Source: Metridium senile (lineage: Eukaryota; Cnidaria; Anthozoa; Actiniaria; Metridiidae). From it: a DNA stretch of 64,000 bases. This document shows positions 1 through 11,844 of this stretch, one piece after another. The stretch's first letter is position 1. Every line of letters starts with the position of its first letter. The notes below the pieces were generated by a model. It worked only from the letters and a program-made list of their open reading frames with translations. It did no database searches and was not told the DNA's origin. A program made the position numbers and the translations under genes. The stretch covers positions 13,416,210-13,480,209 of the forward strand of contig OX459097.1 in the NCBI GenBank assembly GCA_949775045.1, given 5' to 3'.

Positions 1-345
1 CGCCATCATCACTGCTAGCATCATTACCATCATCGTCGTCATCGCTATCATCATCATCATCGTTATCATCATCGCCATCATCACTGCTAGCATCATTACC
101 ATCATCGTCGTCATCGCTATCATCATCATCATCGTTATCATCATCGCCATCATCATCGCTAGCATCATTACCATCATCGTCGTCATCGCTATCATCATCA
201 TCATCGTTATCATCATCGCCATTATCATCGCTAGCATCATTACCATCATCGTCGTCATCGCTATCATCGTCATCGTTATCATCATCATCATTATCATCAT
301 CTACATCATCACCGCTATCATCATCGTCATCGTTATCATCATCAT
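1..345. repeat. ~72-bp satellite of CAT/ATC-rich units
   Basis: Four or more near-identical units of about 72 bp, each containing GCTAGCATCATTACCATC and CGTCGTCATCGCTATC, starting at the left edge of the window, then decaying to irregular ATC repeats up to about 480. No exon of gene A was found here. Confidence 0.85.
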
Positions 346-607
346 TTTAATAGCCATCATCATTTTGACATCGTTATAACCTCATTATAACGATCACCAA
401 CATCATCATCGACATCATCGTTATCATCATCTTCATCTTCGTCATCATCACCATCATCATCCTTATCCTTATCATCAAAATTATCATCGACATTCTTAAA
501 ACTGCATCGGCAAAAGGGGTCATTTTTGCGTTGCCTTTGAAACGATCTTTTGGTATGATCACTTTGGCAGCAGTTTATTTTTTTTATCACCACAATATTT
601 ATTTATA

Positions 608-794
608 CAGTGGAACACCGCCTTACGGCCACCCGCTTAATACGGCCACCCCGTTATTGCGGCCAGTATTTCATTTCCCGACGAAATGCATGCCCATAAA
701 TTTTCTGTAAAATGTACCCGCTTAATGCAGCCACCCCGTTAATACGGCCACTATGGACTGTCCCTTCGGTGGCCGGATAAACGGGGTTCCACTG
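608..794. mobile_element. Small inverted-repeat element, pogo/Tc1-like ends
   Basis: Starts CAGTGGAACACCGCCTTACG and ends GGGGTTCCACTG, with internal repeats of CCCGCTTAATACGGCCACC. Related ends occur at 11666-11844 and 4926-4957. The CAGTGG...AACC-type terminus resembles pogo-group mariner elements; it is non-coding. It lies in intron 8 of gene A. Confidence 0.6.
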
Positions 795-811
795 TTTCTT
801 CCTGTACGTAC

Positions 812-3800
812 CTCCTCGGCAAAAGGCTGTAATACTGGTTCAATAAAAGATATAGCTATAACACCCATTAGATATGAAAAGCCTGAAGACAAAGAGAAGA
901 AGAAATGAACAGTTTTTCTTCAAAAAAAATCTGGTTATATTACTTTTTGAAAAAATCACTTTTGTATTTATACTAAAAGAATTATCCACCTCAGGCTCAG
1001 TGAATATCGGTGAATAATAACTTTGACTCCGAATAATTGTTTAAGATATAAGTTCCATCTATTTGTCTCTATATCAGGGGTCAGTCGGTCAGTCAGCCAG
1101 TGGATCAGTCGGTCAGTGGATCAGTCGGTCAGTCGGTCAGTTGATCAGTCGGTCAGTCGGTCAGTTGGTCAGTTGATCAGTGGGTCAGTTGATCAGTCGG
1201 TCAGTCGGTCAGTCGGTCAGTCGATCAGTCGGTCAGTTGATCAGTCGGTCAGTTGATCAGTCGGTCATTTGATCAGTCGGTCAGTCAGCCAGTTGATTAA
1301 TGTCGACTTTCATAAATATAACACTAGGCACAAAAATAACTTAAGAAAGTCTAATGCTGCTAGACGTTGGGGCCATTGGACCACCATAAATTTTGCAACT
1401 GATGTCTGGAATAGCTTAGATTTATCTTTAAGAGAGGCCAATTCAATAACAACTTTTAAGCATGGCCTAAGCAGAGCTAATTTTGAATCCTTAAGTATTT
1501 TGTTATTTTATTAATATAGTTTCGGGTTTATGGGGTTTTTGGGGTTACATATTTATATATATTTGACTTTTTATACTTCTTAGCTTATGAATTGTTGTAT
1601 TTTAGTTTTAGGGTTACATATTTGTATATATTTAGATTTTTTATACTTCTTAGCTTATGATTTGTTCTATTTTAGTATTTAACATAATAGAGGACCCTTC
1701 TGTAAACCACTAATTGTGATGTTGGTATCCTCAATATAGATGGTTATTATTATTATTGTTGATCAGTCGGTCAGTCTGCCAGATGAACAGTCGGTCAGTC
1801 GAAATTAACAGTGTTTTGCTCCAATACTAAAAGCTAAAAGGAAAGTATAAATCAAAATGACTTACTGGTAACTATGACACCAGGAATTAACATGGCTCGC
1901 TTTAGAGACGGTTTTCTCCCGCTAGACATTTCAACATGGTGACTTTCTATAAAGAAAACAGAAGAACAATTAGTGAGTGTTCAGGCTAGGGCAAACGGCT
2001 TCAACATTTGTTTTATTTTGTTGAACGCTGTAGAATGGTTGTTGAACGATGTTGAACGTAGGTGGGCAAACGGTTTCAACATCTGCTTCAACATCTATTC
2101 GATTTTGTTGAATGGTAATGTTGAAACTGTTTGCCACCCCCTTTCAACATTGTTGAAACGTGTTAAATATTTGAAAGACAACTAAATGCGCATGGGTGTA
2201 TTCAACAATGTTGAACGGAGCAGGGCAAACAAAGTCAACTCCGATTCAACATTCACAGAACAAAAGAAATATTGAATGGAAGTTGAAGCAAAGTTTAAAC
2301 GTGTTTAAACTCTTTCAAAATCAATTCAACATTGGTTCAACACGTTTCAACAATGTTGAAAAGGTGGGCAAACGGCTTAGACACTTGCCATTCAACAAAA
2401 TCGAACAAATGTTGAAGCAAATGTTGAAACCGTTTGCCCGGGCCCTTAAGGCTAGGGAAAAGTAGGGAAGGAATAACATATGAAAATACCATAGGACAAT
2501 TTAGCAAAAATTGTACGTCCCACCCTCTCCCCCGAATCAATGTTAAATTTTAGGAATGTGAAACTGTTCTCATGAGAAAGACCAATCAACATTGCTTTAG
2601 GGTGGAGGGGGCTGCCAAAGCTACCCTGTGTATTTTATCCATTAAAAAAAAAACATTTCTAAAGAAAACGGTCATTAAAATGTTGCAATGTCCCAATAAT
2701 TTTGAACATGATTGTAGGTGGAGAACTAAAAGTGGACTCTAGAAAAGTAGGAAGAAGCATCGAGAGAAGACAGAAGGAAAACTGACAAACAGTAGGAGTG
2801 TGAAAGAGCGACTAATATGAGAAGGGAGAGAAAAAGAATTAAGGTACGGGAAGGAGGAGAGATATGAATGAAGATATCTATTTAAGTACTATTTATATTT
2901 TCATGTTTATATTTTCTATATATAATTCAATATATTTATATAATTGTCATAGGGTGTTTACACGAACCTCTGGCTCTGATGTATAAGGGCGACCTTATCC
3001 CACGTTATGACTTTAATAAATTGATTGATTGGTTGGTTGATTGATTGATTGGTTGATTGATTGTTTGATTGTTTGTTTGATTGATTGATTGATTGATTGT
3101 TTGATTGATTGGTTCATTGATTGATTGATTGATTGTTTGATTGATAAATTGATTGATTGGTTCATTGATTGATTGTTTGTTTGTTTGATTGATTGTTTGA
3201 TTGGTTCATTGATTAATTGATTGATTGTTTGATTGATAAATTGATTGATTGATTGGTTCATTGATTGATTGATTGATTGATTCTTTGATTGATTGATTGT
3301 TTGATTGATTGGTTCATTGATTGGTTCATTGATTGATTGATTGTTTGATTGATTGATTGATTGGTTGATTGGTTCATTGATTGGTTCATTGATTGATTGA
3401 TTGGTTGATTGATTGTTTGATTGATTGATTGATTGATTGTTTGATTGGTTCATTGATTGGCTCATTGATTGGTTCATTGATTGATTGGTTGATTGGTTGG
3501 TTGATTGATTGGTTGATTGATTGATTGATTGATTGTTTGATTGATTGGTTCATTGATTGATTGATTGATTGTTTGATTGATAAATTGATTGATTGGTTCA
3601 TTGATTGATTGTTTGTTTGTTTGATTGATTGATTGTTTGATTGATTGGTTCATTGATTGATTGATTGATTGATTGTTTGATTGATAAATTGATTGATTGT
3701 TTGGTTCATTGATTGATTGATTGATTGTTTGATTGATTGATTGATTGATTGTTTGATTGATTGGTTCATTGATTGGTTCATTGATTGGTTCATTGATTGA

Positions 3801-3863
3801 TTGATTGTTTGATTGATTGATTGATTGGTTCATTGGTTCATTGATTGGTTCATTGATTGGTTC

Positions 3864-3941
<78 letters not shown>

Positions 3942-6900
3942 ATCAGCAGGAAGTAGGAGAACGGATTGAAAACGATAGAGGTGATCATGAAGGACGAGGA
4001 ATACGAAGGAAAGAGGTAGAGGGAAATTAGATGCAATCTTTATTACGCACTCTATCCAGTACTAAATGGAAACTAGCGAGTAAACTAGTATAGGCTGCGT
4101 CGGTGTTTGATATAAACCATAGGTAATATAATGAAATTTGTAAAATCGTTAAAAATGTTGACTTAACTTACTTCAATGGAAACTAGCGAATAAACTAGTA
4201 TAGGCTGCGTCGGTGTTTGATATAAACGATAGGTAATATAATGAAATTTGTAAAATCGTAAAAAATGTTGACTTACTGTGCGACTCGCCGTACCGTAGTC
4301 ACTTAAAAAAACGTTTGATGAATTTTTGACATTATTTTGACATTTTTTTTATCGCAATCGGACCAATCACAGACATCAAAGTTTCTAAAGTCTCCGCCTC
4401 TGATCGATATTAACTCCGCCTCTCGATATAAACGTGTGTCTGATTGGTCCGATTGAGATGAAAAAGTGTCAAAATAATGTCAAAAATTCATCAAACGTTT
4501 TTGTAAGTGACTACGGTACGGCGAGTCGCACAGTAACACTACTGACGTTTCGAGCTTTAGCCCTTCGTCGGAGTAAAAGAGTACTAGTTTACTCGGTAAT
4601 TTATTATGAAAACCTACCTTTTCTTGGTAGGAAAAACCACACGAACGGAAGAGCTGCTAGTAACGATCCTCCAGTAACGAACAAAGGAAGACCAAAACCA
4701 CCAAGCTGAACGACAACAAGATAAGATAAACAACAGCTTCATAGAGACAAATAGAGGGAACTTATATCTTTAACAACTATTCGGAGTCAAGATTATTATT
4801 CACCGATATTCACCGAGCCTGAGGTCAGGGTGGGGAAGAGGGGGCACGGATCACGAATCACGCGCCGTTTTTTTCATGATTTCACGGATCACGGAGTTAC
4901 GCAAAGCGTTTTCACGAATCAAGTCCCGAGGGTGACCGCTTAATAGAGTACCACTGTATAACCAGATTTTTTTGAAGAAAAACTGTTCATTTCTTAATCT
5001 TAAAATTGCGCGAAAAATGATTATCGAGAAATTTCTCAGCCAATCGCCGTGCACGATTTTCTAAAATCACTCGTGTATTTATACTAAAGATAAATAAGAT
5101 AAAGCAACTCACCGAATATAATCCTCCGCCAAGCACTGGACCAATAATGAACCCTAGACCGGTAAAGACTCTAAGAAGACCCTGCATTAAATATAACAAG
5201 TCGGTATTATTTAAAGTTACCATCTCAACAGTCATCATTATTATTGTTGTCTTTAACACTTCAATCATCATCATCATCCTTATCATCATCATCATCATCC
5301 TTATCATCATCATCATCAGCCTTATCATCGTATGTAAACATTAGAATCGAGAAGATTACAGTCACCCTAATCACCATCATTATGAACTTTAGTATCGTTA
5401 TATTACCATCCTTAACGTATATGTAAACATTAGAATCACGAAGATTACACTCATCCTAATCCTCATCATCATGAACATTAGAATCATTATCATCATCATC
5501 ATCATCAACGTATATGTAAACATTAGAATCACGAAGCCTACAGTCATCCTAATCATCATCATCATGTACATTAGAATCATTATCATCATCATCATCCTTA
5601 TCGTATATGTAAACATTAGAATCACGAAGCCTACAGTCATCCTAATCATCATCATCATGTACATTAGAATCATTATCATCATCATCATCCTTATCGTATA
5701 TGTAAACATTAGAATCACGAAGCCTACAGTCATCCTAATCATCATCATCATATGAACATTAGAATCATTATCATCATCATCATCCTTATCGTATATGTAA
5801 ACATTAGAATCACGAAGATTACAGTCATCCTAATCATCATCATCATATGAACATTAGAATCATTATCATCATGTACATTAGAATCATCATCATTATCATC
5901 ATCATCCTTAACGTATATTTAAACATTAGAATCACGAAGATTACAGTCATCTGAATCATCATTAATCGCCATCAATATCATCACGTTTACAGCGCGACGC
6001 GCCTTACCGTTTCCACCAGACAAACATTTTTGACACTTTTTTGATCGAGTGGCAGAGTCATCACAAAGGTGTAGCGAGTTTCAAATCATTTCGGTGTCGG
6101 CACCTTTGTGATGACTCCGCCTTTCAATCAAAAAAGTGTCAAAAATGTTTGTCTGGTGGAAACGGTAAGGCGCGTCGCGCTGTAAAATATAATGATCGAA
6201 ATTATTTTTGAAAAAAATTGTTTCCTCTCTTTTAATTTCATCTTACTATTGCAATGGCGATATTTTCTCGGAACTCATCAGCTACTATGACAACGATTGC
6301 CGTCTCGCATGCTGCTCCACCCAGTGCCCCCACGGATCTCACGATAAGACAATAGATTGAGAACAATCGGTGCTCAGTAATGGCATTGATAAAACTAAAA
6401 TAGAAAACAAGTATATATACCGTCAAGAACATGCTTAAAAGTTACTTTTCTGTTTTAGCATTTCTTTTGCTTTGATTTTATAGTCATATCTTTACGTTTA
6501 CGTTTACTCTGTCGTGCTGCGTTTACGTTCGTTTACGTTGCCTTTACGTTGTCTTGCGTGGCCTTTGCGTTATCTTATGTTTTCTCTGAAATACTTTTTA
6601 ATTAGTTTGCGTTGCTTCTGCAGTTTATTTTGTCGTTACTTTTGTGTTATTTTGAGCACCATTCGCGTTTCATTTGCGTTTTCTTTACTGTGAAGATGAC
6701 TACACCACCCCGAACGATCATGCCTCATCTACATCGATTACACCTGGGATCAGACCATTCACTCTTATTAACTTGATTGTTTATATAGCGCCTCTCCTGG
6801 TGCTTAAAGCACTGTAACGTTTCTTTGCGTCGCCTTTGCGGTTTTCTTGAGTTGCTGTTACGTTTCTTTGCGTCCCTTTGCGTTTTTCTTGCATTGCTGT

Positions 6901-7988
6901 TACGTTTCTTTGCGTCGCCTTTGCGTTTTTCTTGCGTTGCTATTGCAAAGATCACACATAACCTACCCACATATAATGTTTGTGCCTCCATTGACGAACA
7001 ATCCAGCAAATAAAACAAAATACGGACCAATTCGTGGAACCTAAAGATATGAATCAACATTACAACACACCCAGCAAACGACACGATTTTGAGCTTATTA
7101 TTCAGGCTACCCCACAGGGGAGCCTGAGTCTAGGTTTACCTTTTCTATCTATGGGTCTATCGTTATGTCGAGATTACACATGACGTAATGCCACAGGTAA
7201 ACCACATATCAATTACTACTCTATATGACGTAGCCTGAGTAAACGCATTAAGTGCGTCTAGTTGCTATTATCAGGGTTCGTGCTGATGTCAGTAAACAAA
7301 ATCTAAGGAGTTTTCAAGGAGTTTTCAAGGACCAAAAAGTAATTTTTAAGCACTTTTTGCGACAACTTTGAGATACAAAAATTTACGAATTTACGAAAAT
7401 GTAAAAATGATGTACAATACTAGAATTTTTATTGAATTTGAATTTGAATTTTGACCCTACTTTAGCTAGATTAAGGAGTTTTTAAGGAGTTTTTGCTGAT
7501 TTTCTAAAATTCAAGGGCTTTTCAAGTGCCCTTAAAAACGTAAATCAAATCTAAGGAGTTTTCAAGGAGTTTAAGGAGTAGCACGAACCCTGTATTATAG
7601 TACGACTTTACGATTGTGAGACTCTTTACACGTGAAATCGTGCGTCTTTATCGGTCCTATACGGAACACAAGCGTGAAGGTTTCAGACTGCATATATTCC
7701 CTCCTTTTTCCTTCTGATTAATTTCGTGGTAAACTATCTGTTTTATTAAACAAGGACGTGCGGGCATTGGGGGCGAGCAGGGGAGGGGAGGGGAGGGGGA
7801 AGAGATATTTCAGTAGAGTCGCGTTTGATACTTACTATAAATGGGCCATACAAAAAGGACGCTACAAAGGCCACTAGACTGTACGTACCATAGATTAGAC
7901 CGACTTCTGTGCTACTGACGCCGCGCTTTTCAGCCTAAGAAATAATAGAAGGCGAAAATAAGAAAAAGATTGGAAGGAATTTATTATT

Positions 7989-8020
<32 letters not shown>

Positions 8021-10659
8021 TATTATTATTGTTAAAATTAAAAGGATACTTAATCAATTGTCTCACGATTGAAGTCATTGATTAAGTATCCTTTTAATTT
8101 CACATTCCACGAGGAATAACCTATTTCCTTCTATTATTATTGTTATTATTATTATTAACACATTATAATCAGTATTATTGTTTTCGTCATCATGATTGTC
8201 GTCATCATGATTATCGTCATTATCATCATAGCCATCATCATCATAATCGTCATTATTATTATCGTCATCATGATTATCGCCATTATCATCATAGCCATCA
8301 TCATCATAATCGTCATTATTATTATCGTCATCATGATTATCGCCATTATCATCATAGCCATCATCATCATAATCGTCATTATTATTATCGTCATCATGAT
8401 TATCGCCATTATCATCATAGCCATCATCATCATAATCGTCATTATTATTATCGTCATCATGATTATCGTCATTATCATCAGTCATCATCATCATAATCAT
8501 CATCATTATTATTATCGTCATCATGATTATCGCCATTATCATCATAGCCATCATCATCATAATCGTCATTATTATTATCGTCATCATGATTATCGTCATT
8601 ATCATCATAGCCATCATCATCATAATCGTCATTATTATTATCGTCATCATGATTATCGTCATTATCATCAGTCATCATCATCATAATCGTCATTATTATC
8701 GTCATCATAATTGTCGTCATCATGATTATCGTCATGATTATCGTCATTACCATCAGCCATCATCATCATCATTATTATTATTATCGTCATCATGATTATC
8801 GTCATTACCATCAGTAATCATCATCATAATCATCATCATTATTATTATCGTCATCATGATTGTCGTCATCATGATTATCGTCATTACCATCAGTCATCAT
8901 CATAATCATCATCATTATTATTATCGTCATCATGATTATCGTCATTACCATCAGTAATCATCATCATAATCATCATCATTATTATTATCGTCATCATGAT
9001 TATCGTCATTACCATCATAGTCATCATCATCATAATCATCATCATTATTATTATCGTCATCATGATTATCGTCATTACCATCATAGTCATCATCATCATA
9101 ATCATCATCATTATTATTATCGTCATCATGATTATCGTCATTACCATCAGTAATCATCATCATAATCATCATCATTATTATTATCGTCATCATGATTATC
9201 GTCATTACCATCAGTAATCATCATCATAATCATCATCATTATTATTATCGTCATCATGATTGTCGTCATCATGATTATCGTCATTACCATCAGTCATCAT
9301 CATAATCATCATCATTATTATTATCGTCATCATGATTATCGTCATTACCATCATAGTCATCATCATCATAATCATCATCATTATTATTATCGTCATCATG
9401 ATTATCGTCATTACCATCATAGTCATCATCATCATAATCATCATCATTATTATCGTCATCATGATTATCGTCATTACCATCATAGTCATCATCATCATCA
9501 TCATCATCATTATTATTATCGTCATTATCATCAGTCATCATCTCATCATCATAATCGGTATTATTGTTATCGTCATCTTGATAACCATCATCATAATCGT
9601 TGTCATAATCATCATGGTTATCATCGCGTACATGATTATCACCATCATCATCATCGCCGTTATAACCATCATCACTGATCATCGTTGTCATCACTATTAT
9701 CATTGTCATCATGTAGTTGTCAGACACCCTTTATCTCAGCCAAACTAGGAAGAGTGTCAATTATCGTCATAAATATTATCATCTTTTTGATCGCCAAGTT
9801 ATTCGCCAACACGCTCCCTGAGATCGGCGAATTAGGGGCTATTTATATGAAGGCGAGTTGTCCCTGCTAGCCGGGATAACTTTTTTGTTTTGAGTCCCCC
9901 GGGAAATACAAAACAAAAGAGTTATCCCGGCTAGCAGGGACAACTCGCTTTCATATTAACAGCCCCTAAGAATCTTCTAAGCCACCTACAGGAATAAAGA
10001 CAACAACATATGGGGATAGGTCATTTTCTGCTGACGCCCCCAAATTATGGAACAATTTACCAGAATCTATAAAAAGTGCGACACTAAGAACGGCTGCGAG
10101 GGAGACTAGCCTGCGCGGCTTTCGCAGGCTAAATTCCGCGGAATTGTCCCGTCCAGTCGTCATTGTCAGACTTTATTAAACATTACATCACGATCATTAA
10201 TATCACCATCATCATTATACTCATCTACCAACATATGCAATGGTATTTTATAAAGCCTCATTTTCATCGTATTTACTATTATCATATGCTAATCAATAAG
10301 CCCCCATGAGTATTCCCAAACGGGACAATGAATACAGACAATACAATACATTATAGGTCACTTATTACACTTCTACAAACTTCATCATATTTTAAATCCT
10401 TAAATCCACATTTACCTACCTCAACTGGGAAGAACGAAGCCCAAAGACTAACACAGCACCATGTTAAGAAGTAAACAAACGCTAACAAACTCAGAATTAT
10501 AACTTTACGAACTGTCCATTTTCCTGTGTTCGTGGTTGCCGTTTGTTTACGTTGTTCTTTAATAGTGTCTTCGTCTTTGGCAATAAGACAGCTCTTCTCT
10601 GAAAGACTAAGACTGTCGCCGTAGCATTTTGTGGATTCTTGGGAGATTTGTAAGTTCAT
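812..10659 (-). CDS. Gene A: MFS transporter, SLC18B1-like (5' part, 8 exons; continues past left edge)
   Basis: Multi-exon gene read on the minus strand: exons 10659-10420, 7934-7836, 7040-6967, 6394-6247, 5181-5113, 4705-4618, 1946-1866, 882-812. All have AG/GT borders and compatible phases. The first ATG (10659) opens an 80-codon exon with a lysine/serine-rich cytoplasmic N-terminus followed by the first membrane segment (LSLLAFVYFLTWCCVSLW). Exon 4 ends in RSVGALGGAACETAIVVIV and exon 5 carries the antiporter motif C (GLGFIIGPVLGGGLYS) typical of the DHA1/SLC18 group. Exon 8 matches the start of the second six-helix half (SFIEPVLQPFAEE). Family knowledge: SLC18B1 moves polyamines or amines into vesicles in exchange for protons; substrate here is inferred. 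No ninth exon was found before position 1, so the C-terminal half lies outside. Paralogue of gene B downstream, with matching exon structure. Confidence 0.85.
1079..1297. repeat. Minisatellite of CAGTCGGT / CAGTTGAT units
   Basis: Short units (8 and 12 bp) built from GTCAGTCGGTCAGTTGATCA. The array resumes at 1758-1800 after an inserted LINE tail. Open frames across it are a by-product of the repeat. Confidence 0.85.
1298..1757 (+). mobile_element. 5'-truncated LINE 3' end inserted in a minisatellite
   Basis: Codes for the C-terminal tail typical of non-LTR reverse transcriptase proteins (YNTRHKNNLR, then DVWNSLDLSLREANSITTFK), then a 3' UTR and a (TTA)n tail. The 6-bp sequence gttgat occurs directly before (1292-1297) and after (1758-1763) the insert, consistent with a target duplication. 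Confidence 0.7.
1992..2448. mobile_element. Foldback element built of TTCAACA motifs, 9-bp target duplication
   Basis: Inverted ends centred on GGGCAAACGGTTTCAACA with many internal TTCAACATT/AATGTTGAA repeats. Flanked by the 9-bp direct repeat aggctaggg (1983-1991 and 2449-2457). Non-coding. The 9-bp duplication suggests Mutator-like mobilisation. Confidence 0.65.
2490..2720. repeat. Interspersed hairpin family (also at 18838-19130)
   Basis: Shares CCAATCAACATTGCTTTAGGG-type sequence, a purine-rich block with GGGGG runs and the end motif GAACATGATTGTAG with the copy near 18838-19130 in gene B. The ends are weakly inverted. Non-coding, in intron 6 of gene A. Confidence 0.45.
3019..3942. repeat. 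(TTGA)n satellite with GGTTCA variants
   Basis: About 920 bp of TTGATTGA tetranucleotide repeat with recurring GGTTCATTG and TGTTTGATTG variants, becoming pure at 3860-3940. Open frames (Asn-Gln-Ser-Ile repeats) on the minus strand are artefacts. Confidence 0.95.
4065..4272. repeat. Direct duplication of a ~110-bp unit
   Basis: Two nearly identical copies (from about 4065 and about 4176) containing GGAAACTAGCGA and TATAGGCTGCGTCGGTG, immediately left of a hairpin element. Confidence 0.85.
4273..4536. mobile_element. Hairpin MITE with long terminal inverted repeats
   Basis: Left end TTACTGTGCGACTCGCCGTA pairs with right end TACGGCGAGTCGCACAGTAA, and the pairing continues about 100 bp inward through TTTTTGACATTATTTTGACA. 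Middle has ACTCCGCCTCT repeats. Resembles the element at 5989-6183 in architecture. Confidence 0.85.
4926..4957. repeat. Solo end of the pogo-like small element
   Basis: CGAGGGTGACCGCTTAATAG followed by AGTACCACTG matches the right end of the element at 11666-11844. No left partner was seen nearby. Confidence 0.5.
5240..5975. repeat. ~95-bp tandem repeat with ATC runs
   Basis: Units carry GTAAACATTAGAATCACGAA and CTACAGTCATCCTAATCATC and repeat about every 95 bp, grading into ATC microsatellite on the left. It lies in intron 4 of gene A; the three-phase open frames are artefacts. Confidence 0.9.
5989..6183. mobile_element. Near-perfect hairpin MITE
   Basis: Ends ACAGCGCGACGCGCCTTACC and GGTAAGGCGCGTCGCGCTGT are exact inverted repeats; arms run about 80 bp (CAGACAAACATTTTTGACAC). 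It sits 64 bp downstream of exon 4 of gene A, inside the intron. Confidence 0.9.
6485..6950. repeat. Minisatellite of TTTGCGTT/TTACGTTT units
   Basis: Loose repeats of CGTTTACGTTGCCTTTACG on the left and three cleaner ~44-bp units (TTACGTTTCTTTGCGTCGCC) at 6815-6950, in intron 3 of gene A, ending close to the exon 3 donor. Confidence 0.75.
7272..7592. mobile_element. MITE with 13-bp TIR CAGGGTTCGTGCT
   Basis: Left end CAGGGTTCGTGCT and right end AGCACGAACCCTG are exact inverted repeats, flanked by the direct repeat tattat (7266-7271, 7593-7598). Inside, AAGGAGTTTTCAAGGAG motifs recur. Terminus resembles hAT-type ends; no coding. Confidence 0.8.
7980..9740. repeat. Long ATC/GAT trinucleotide satellite with 63-70 bp higher-order units
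   Basis: About 1.75 kb of CAT/ATT/GTC triplets with higher-order units such as CATCATGATTATCGTCATTA repeated many times. A perfect hairpin (8034-8100, GGATACTTAATCAA arms) interrupts it near the left end. Lies in intron 1 of gene A. The long open frames in several phases (poly-Asp, poly-His, poly-Ile/Met) are artefacts. Confidence 0.95.
9833..9968. mobile_element. Hairpin MITE, TIR TAGGGGCT...
   Basis: Arms TCCCTGCTAGCCGGGATAAC and GTTATCCCGGCTAGCAGGGA with outer TAGGGGCT/AGCCCCTA ends. A solo right arm of the same family occurs at 33975-34018. Confidence 0.85.
10000..10165 (+). mobile_element. LINE C-terminal fragment
   Basis: Plus-strand reading gives SADAPKLWNNLPESIKSAT, the conserved tail motif of CR1/L2-type reverse transcriptase proteins. 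No reverse transcriptase core remains. Confidence 0.6.
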
Positions 10660-11175
10660 ATTCCGAAAATTCGAAGTCGAGTGTCTTCTTGAATGACTTT
10701 AATCTTTTTACTCGTCGAAATTGTTCGAGTCAAAGCAGCTTGCACGGATCATTTCTTCAAGTAAAATTGTTCGTCCAATATGTTTATATTTGAAAACACC
10801 TCAACCACAGTGTAATAGTTAAGTACTGATAATAAATAACTGTCGTTTCTTTGCTTTAGTAGACTAAACTTTGGGAAACATTTGCGGAAGTTTCCAATGA
10901 AATATGAGAATTATAGTTTTAAATATTGAGCCTGCATTATGTCGGGTCATCGGTCACGAAACTATCAAAACAAGTTGATCTTGTTTTCCGATAAGAATAG
11001 ATACTACGGGCGCCAATCAGATCACGCGAAATTCTGCATGGGTTTTGTATGTGCTGTCTAATAGCCAAGATTTGAATTGAGTGCTTTTAAAATAGGAAGG
11101 CCTACGGAGTTATAAAGAAGAGATAAAAAATGAAGACCTTTTCACTTCTTCTCAACTACGCAGACCGCCGAGCGG

Positions 11176-11204
11176 TCAATAGTCTGCGTGGCGGCTCTTG
11201 GGGA

Positions 11205-11239
<35 letters not shown>

Positions 11240-11265
11240 GGGGAAGGGGAGCTACGCAGGCTAAA
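11176..11265. repeat. AGCCTGCGTAGC-type repeat with a 33-nt G run
   Basis: Ends AGTCTGCGTGGCGGC and GCTACGCAGGCTA flank a long poly-G/GGGGA tract. Other copies of this family lie at 25655-25770, 26985-27080, 31467-31552 and 32965-33075. Confidence 0.6.
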
Positions 11266-11665
11266 CGAGTGAATAAATAATGTATAATTGTTTATTAAAT
11301 TTTTTTTATTATTTATTGTGTTTTATTTTTATCTGACAATCTAAAATTTTAATACTTTAATATACTATACAATATACTATAAGACGTAGGCACACTAGTT
11401 GTGTCTTATGCCTTCATATTTTACTTTTATATTAATTCAGGCCTGGCCAAGGGGAGACCTGCCTCGTGTCCTTAAGTCGCCATTATTTAATGCGACTTAG
11501 TGCGATTTAAGGCGATTTTAGAAAAAACATAGGAAAATCAGAGGCGACATAGGGCAATTTTAAGCGATTTAAGGCGACTTAAGGACCCAAGGCAAGCCTA
11601 GGGGAGAGAGATGCCCAAATACCTAATACCTTTTTCCCTAAATTACCAAATACAAAATAGAAATA

Positions 11666-11844
11666 CCGTGGTACCTCTATTAAGCGGTCACCCATTAAGC
11701 GGTCACCCTCTATTAGGCGGCCACAATAAAAAGTCCCAAATCTATTCCTATACCTATTCTATATACCTTTTTTCAGCGGCCAACCTCTATTAAGCGGCCA
11801 CTTTGGAAAGTTCCGAGGGTGACCGCTTAATAGAGGTACCACTG
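11666..11844. mobile_element. Small inverted-repeat element, pogo/Tc1-like ends
   Basis: Starts CCGTGGTACCTCTATTAAGC and ends TTAATAGAGGTACCACTG, with internal AAGCGGTCACCC repeats. Flanked by TA on both sides (TA target duplication). Intergenic between genes A and B. Confidence 0.75.

Noticed and set aside
3013..4036. Long minus-strand open frames with Asn-Gln-Ser-Ile repeats
   Set aside because: They come from the (TTGA)n satellite, occur in overlapping phases and have no splice or family signal.
5398..5975. CRISPR-like array of regular repeats
   Set aside because: Repeat and spacer parts are both conserved and simple-sequence derived; the DNA is eukaryotic.
8075..9748. Many open frames rich in Asp, His, Ile or Met on both strands
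   Set aside because: Products of the ATC/GAT triplet satellite, which has no stop codons in several frames.
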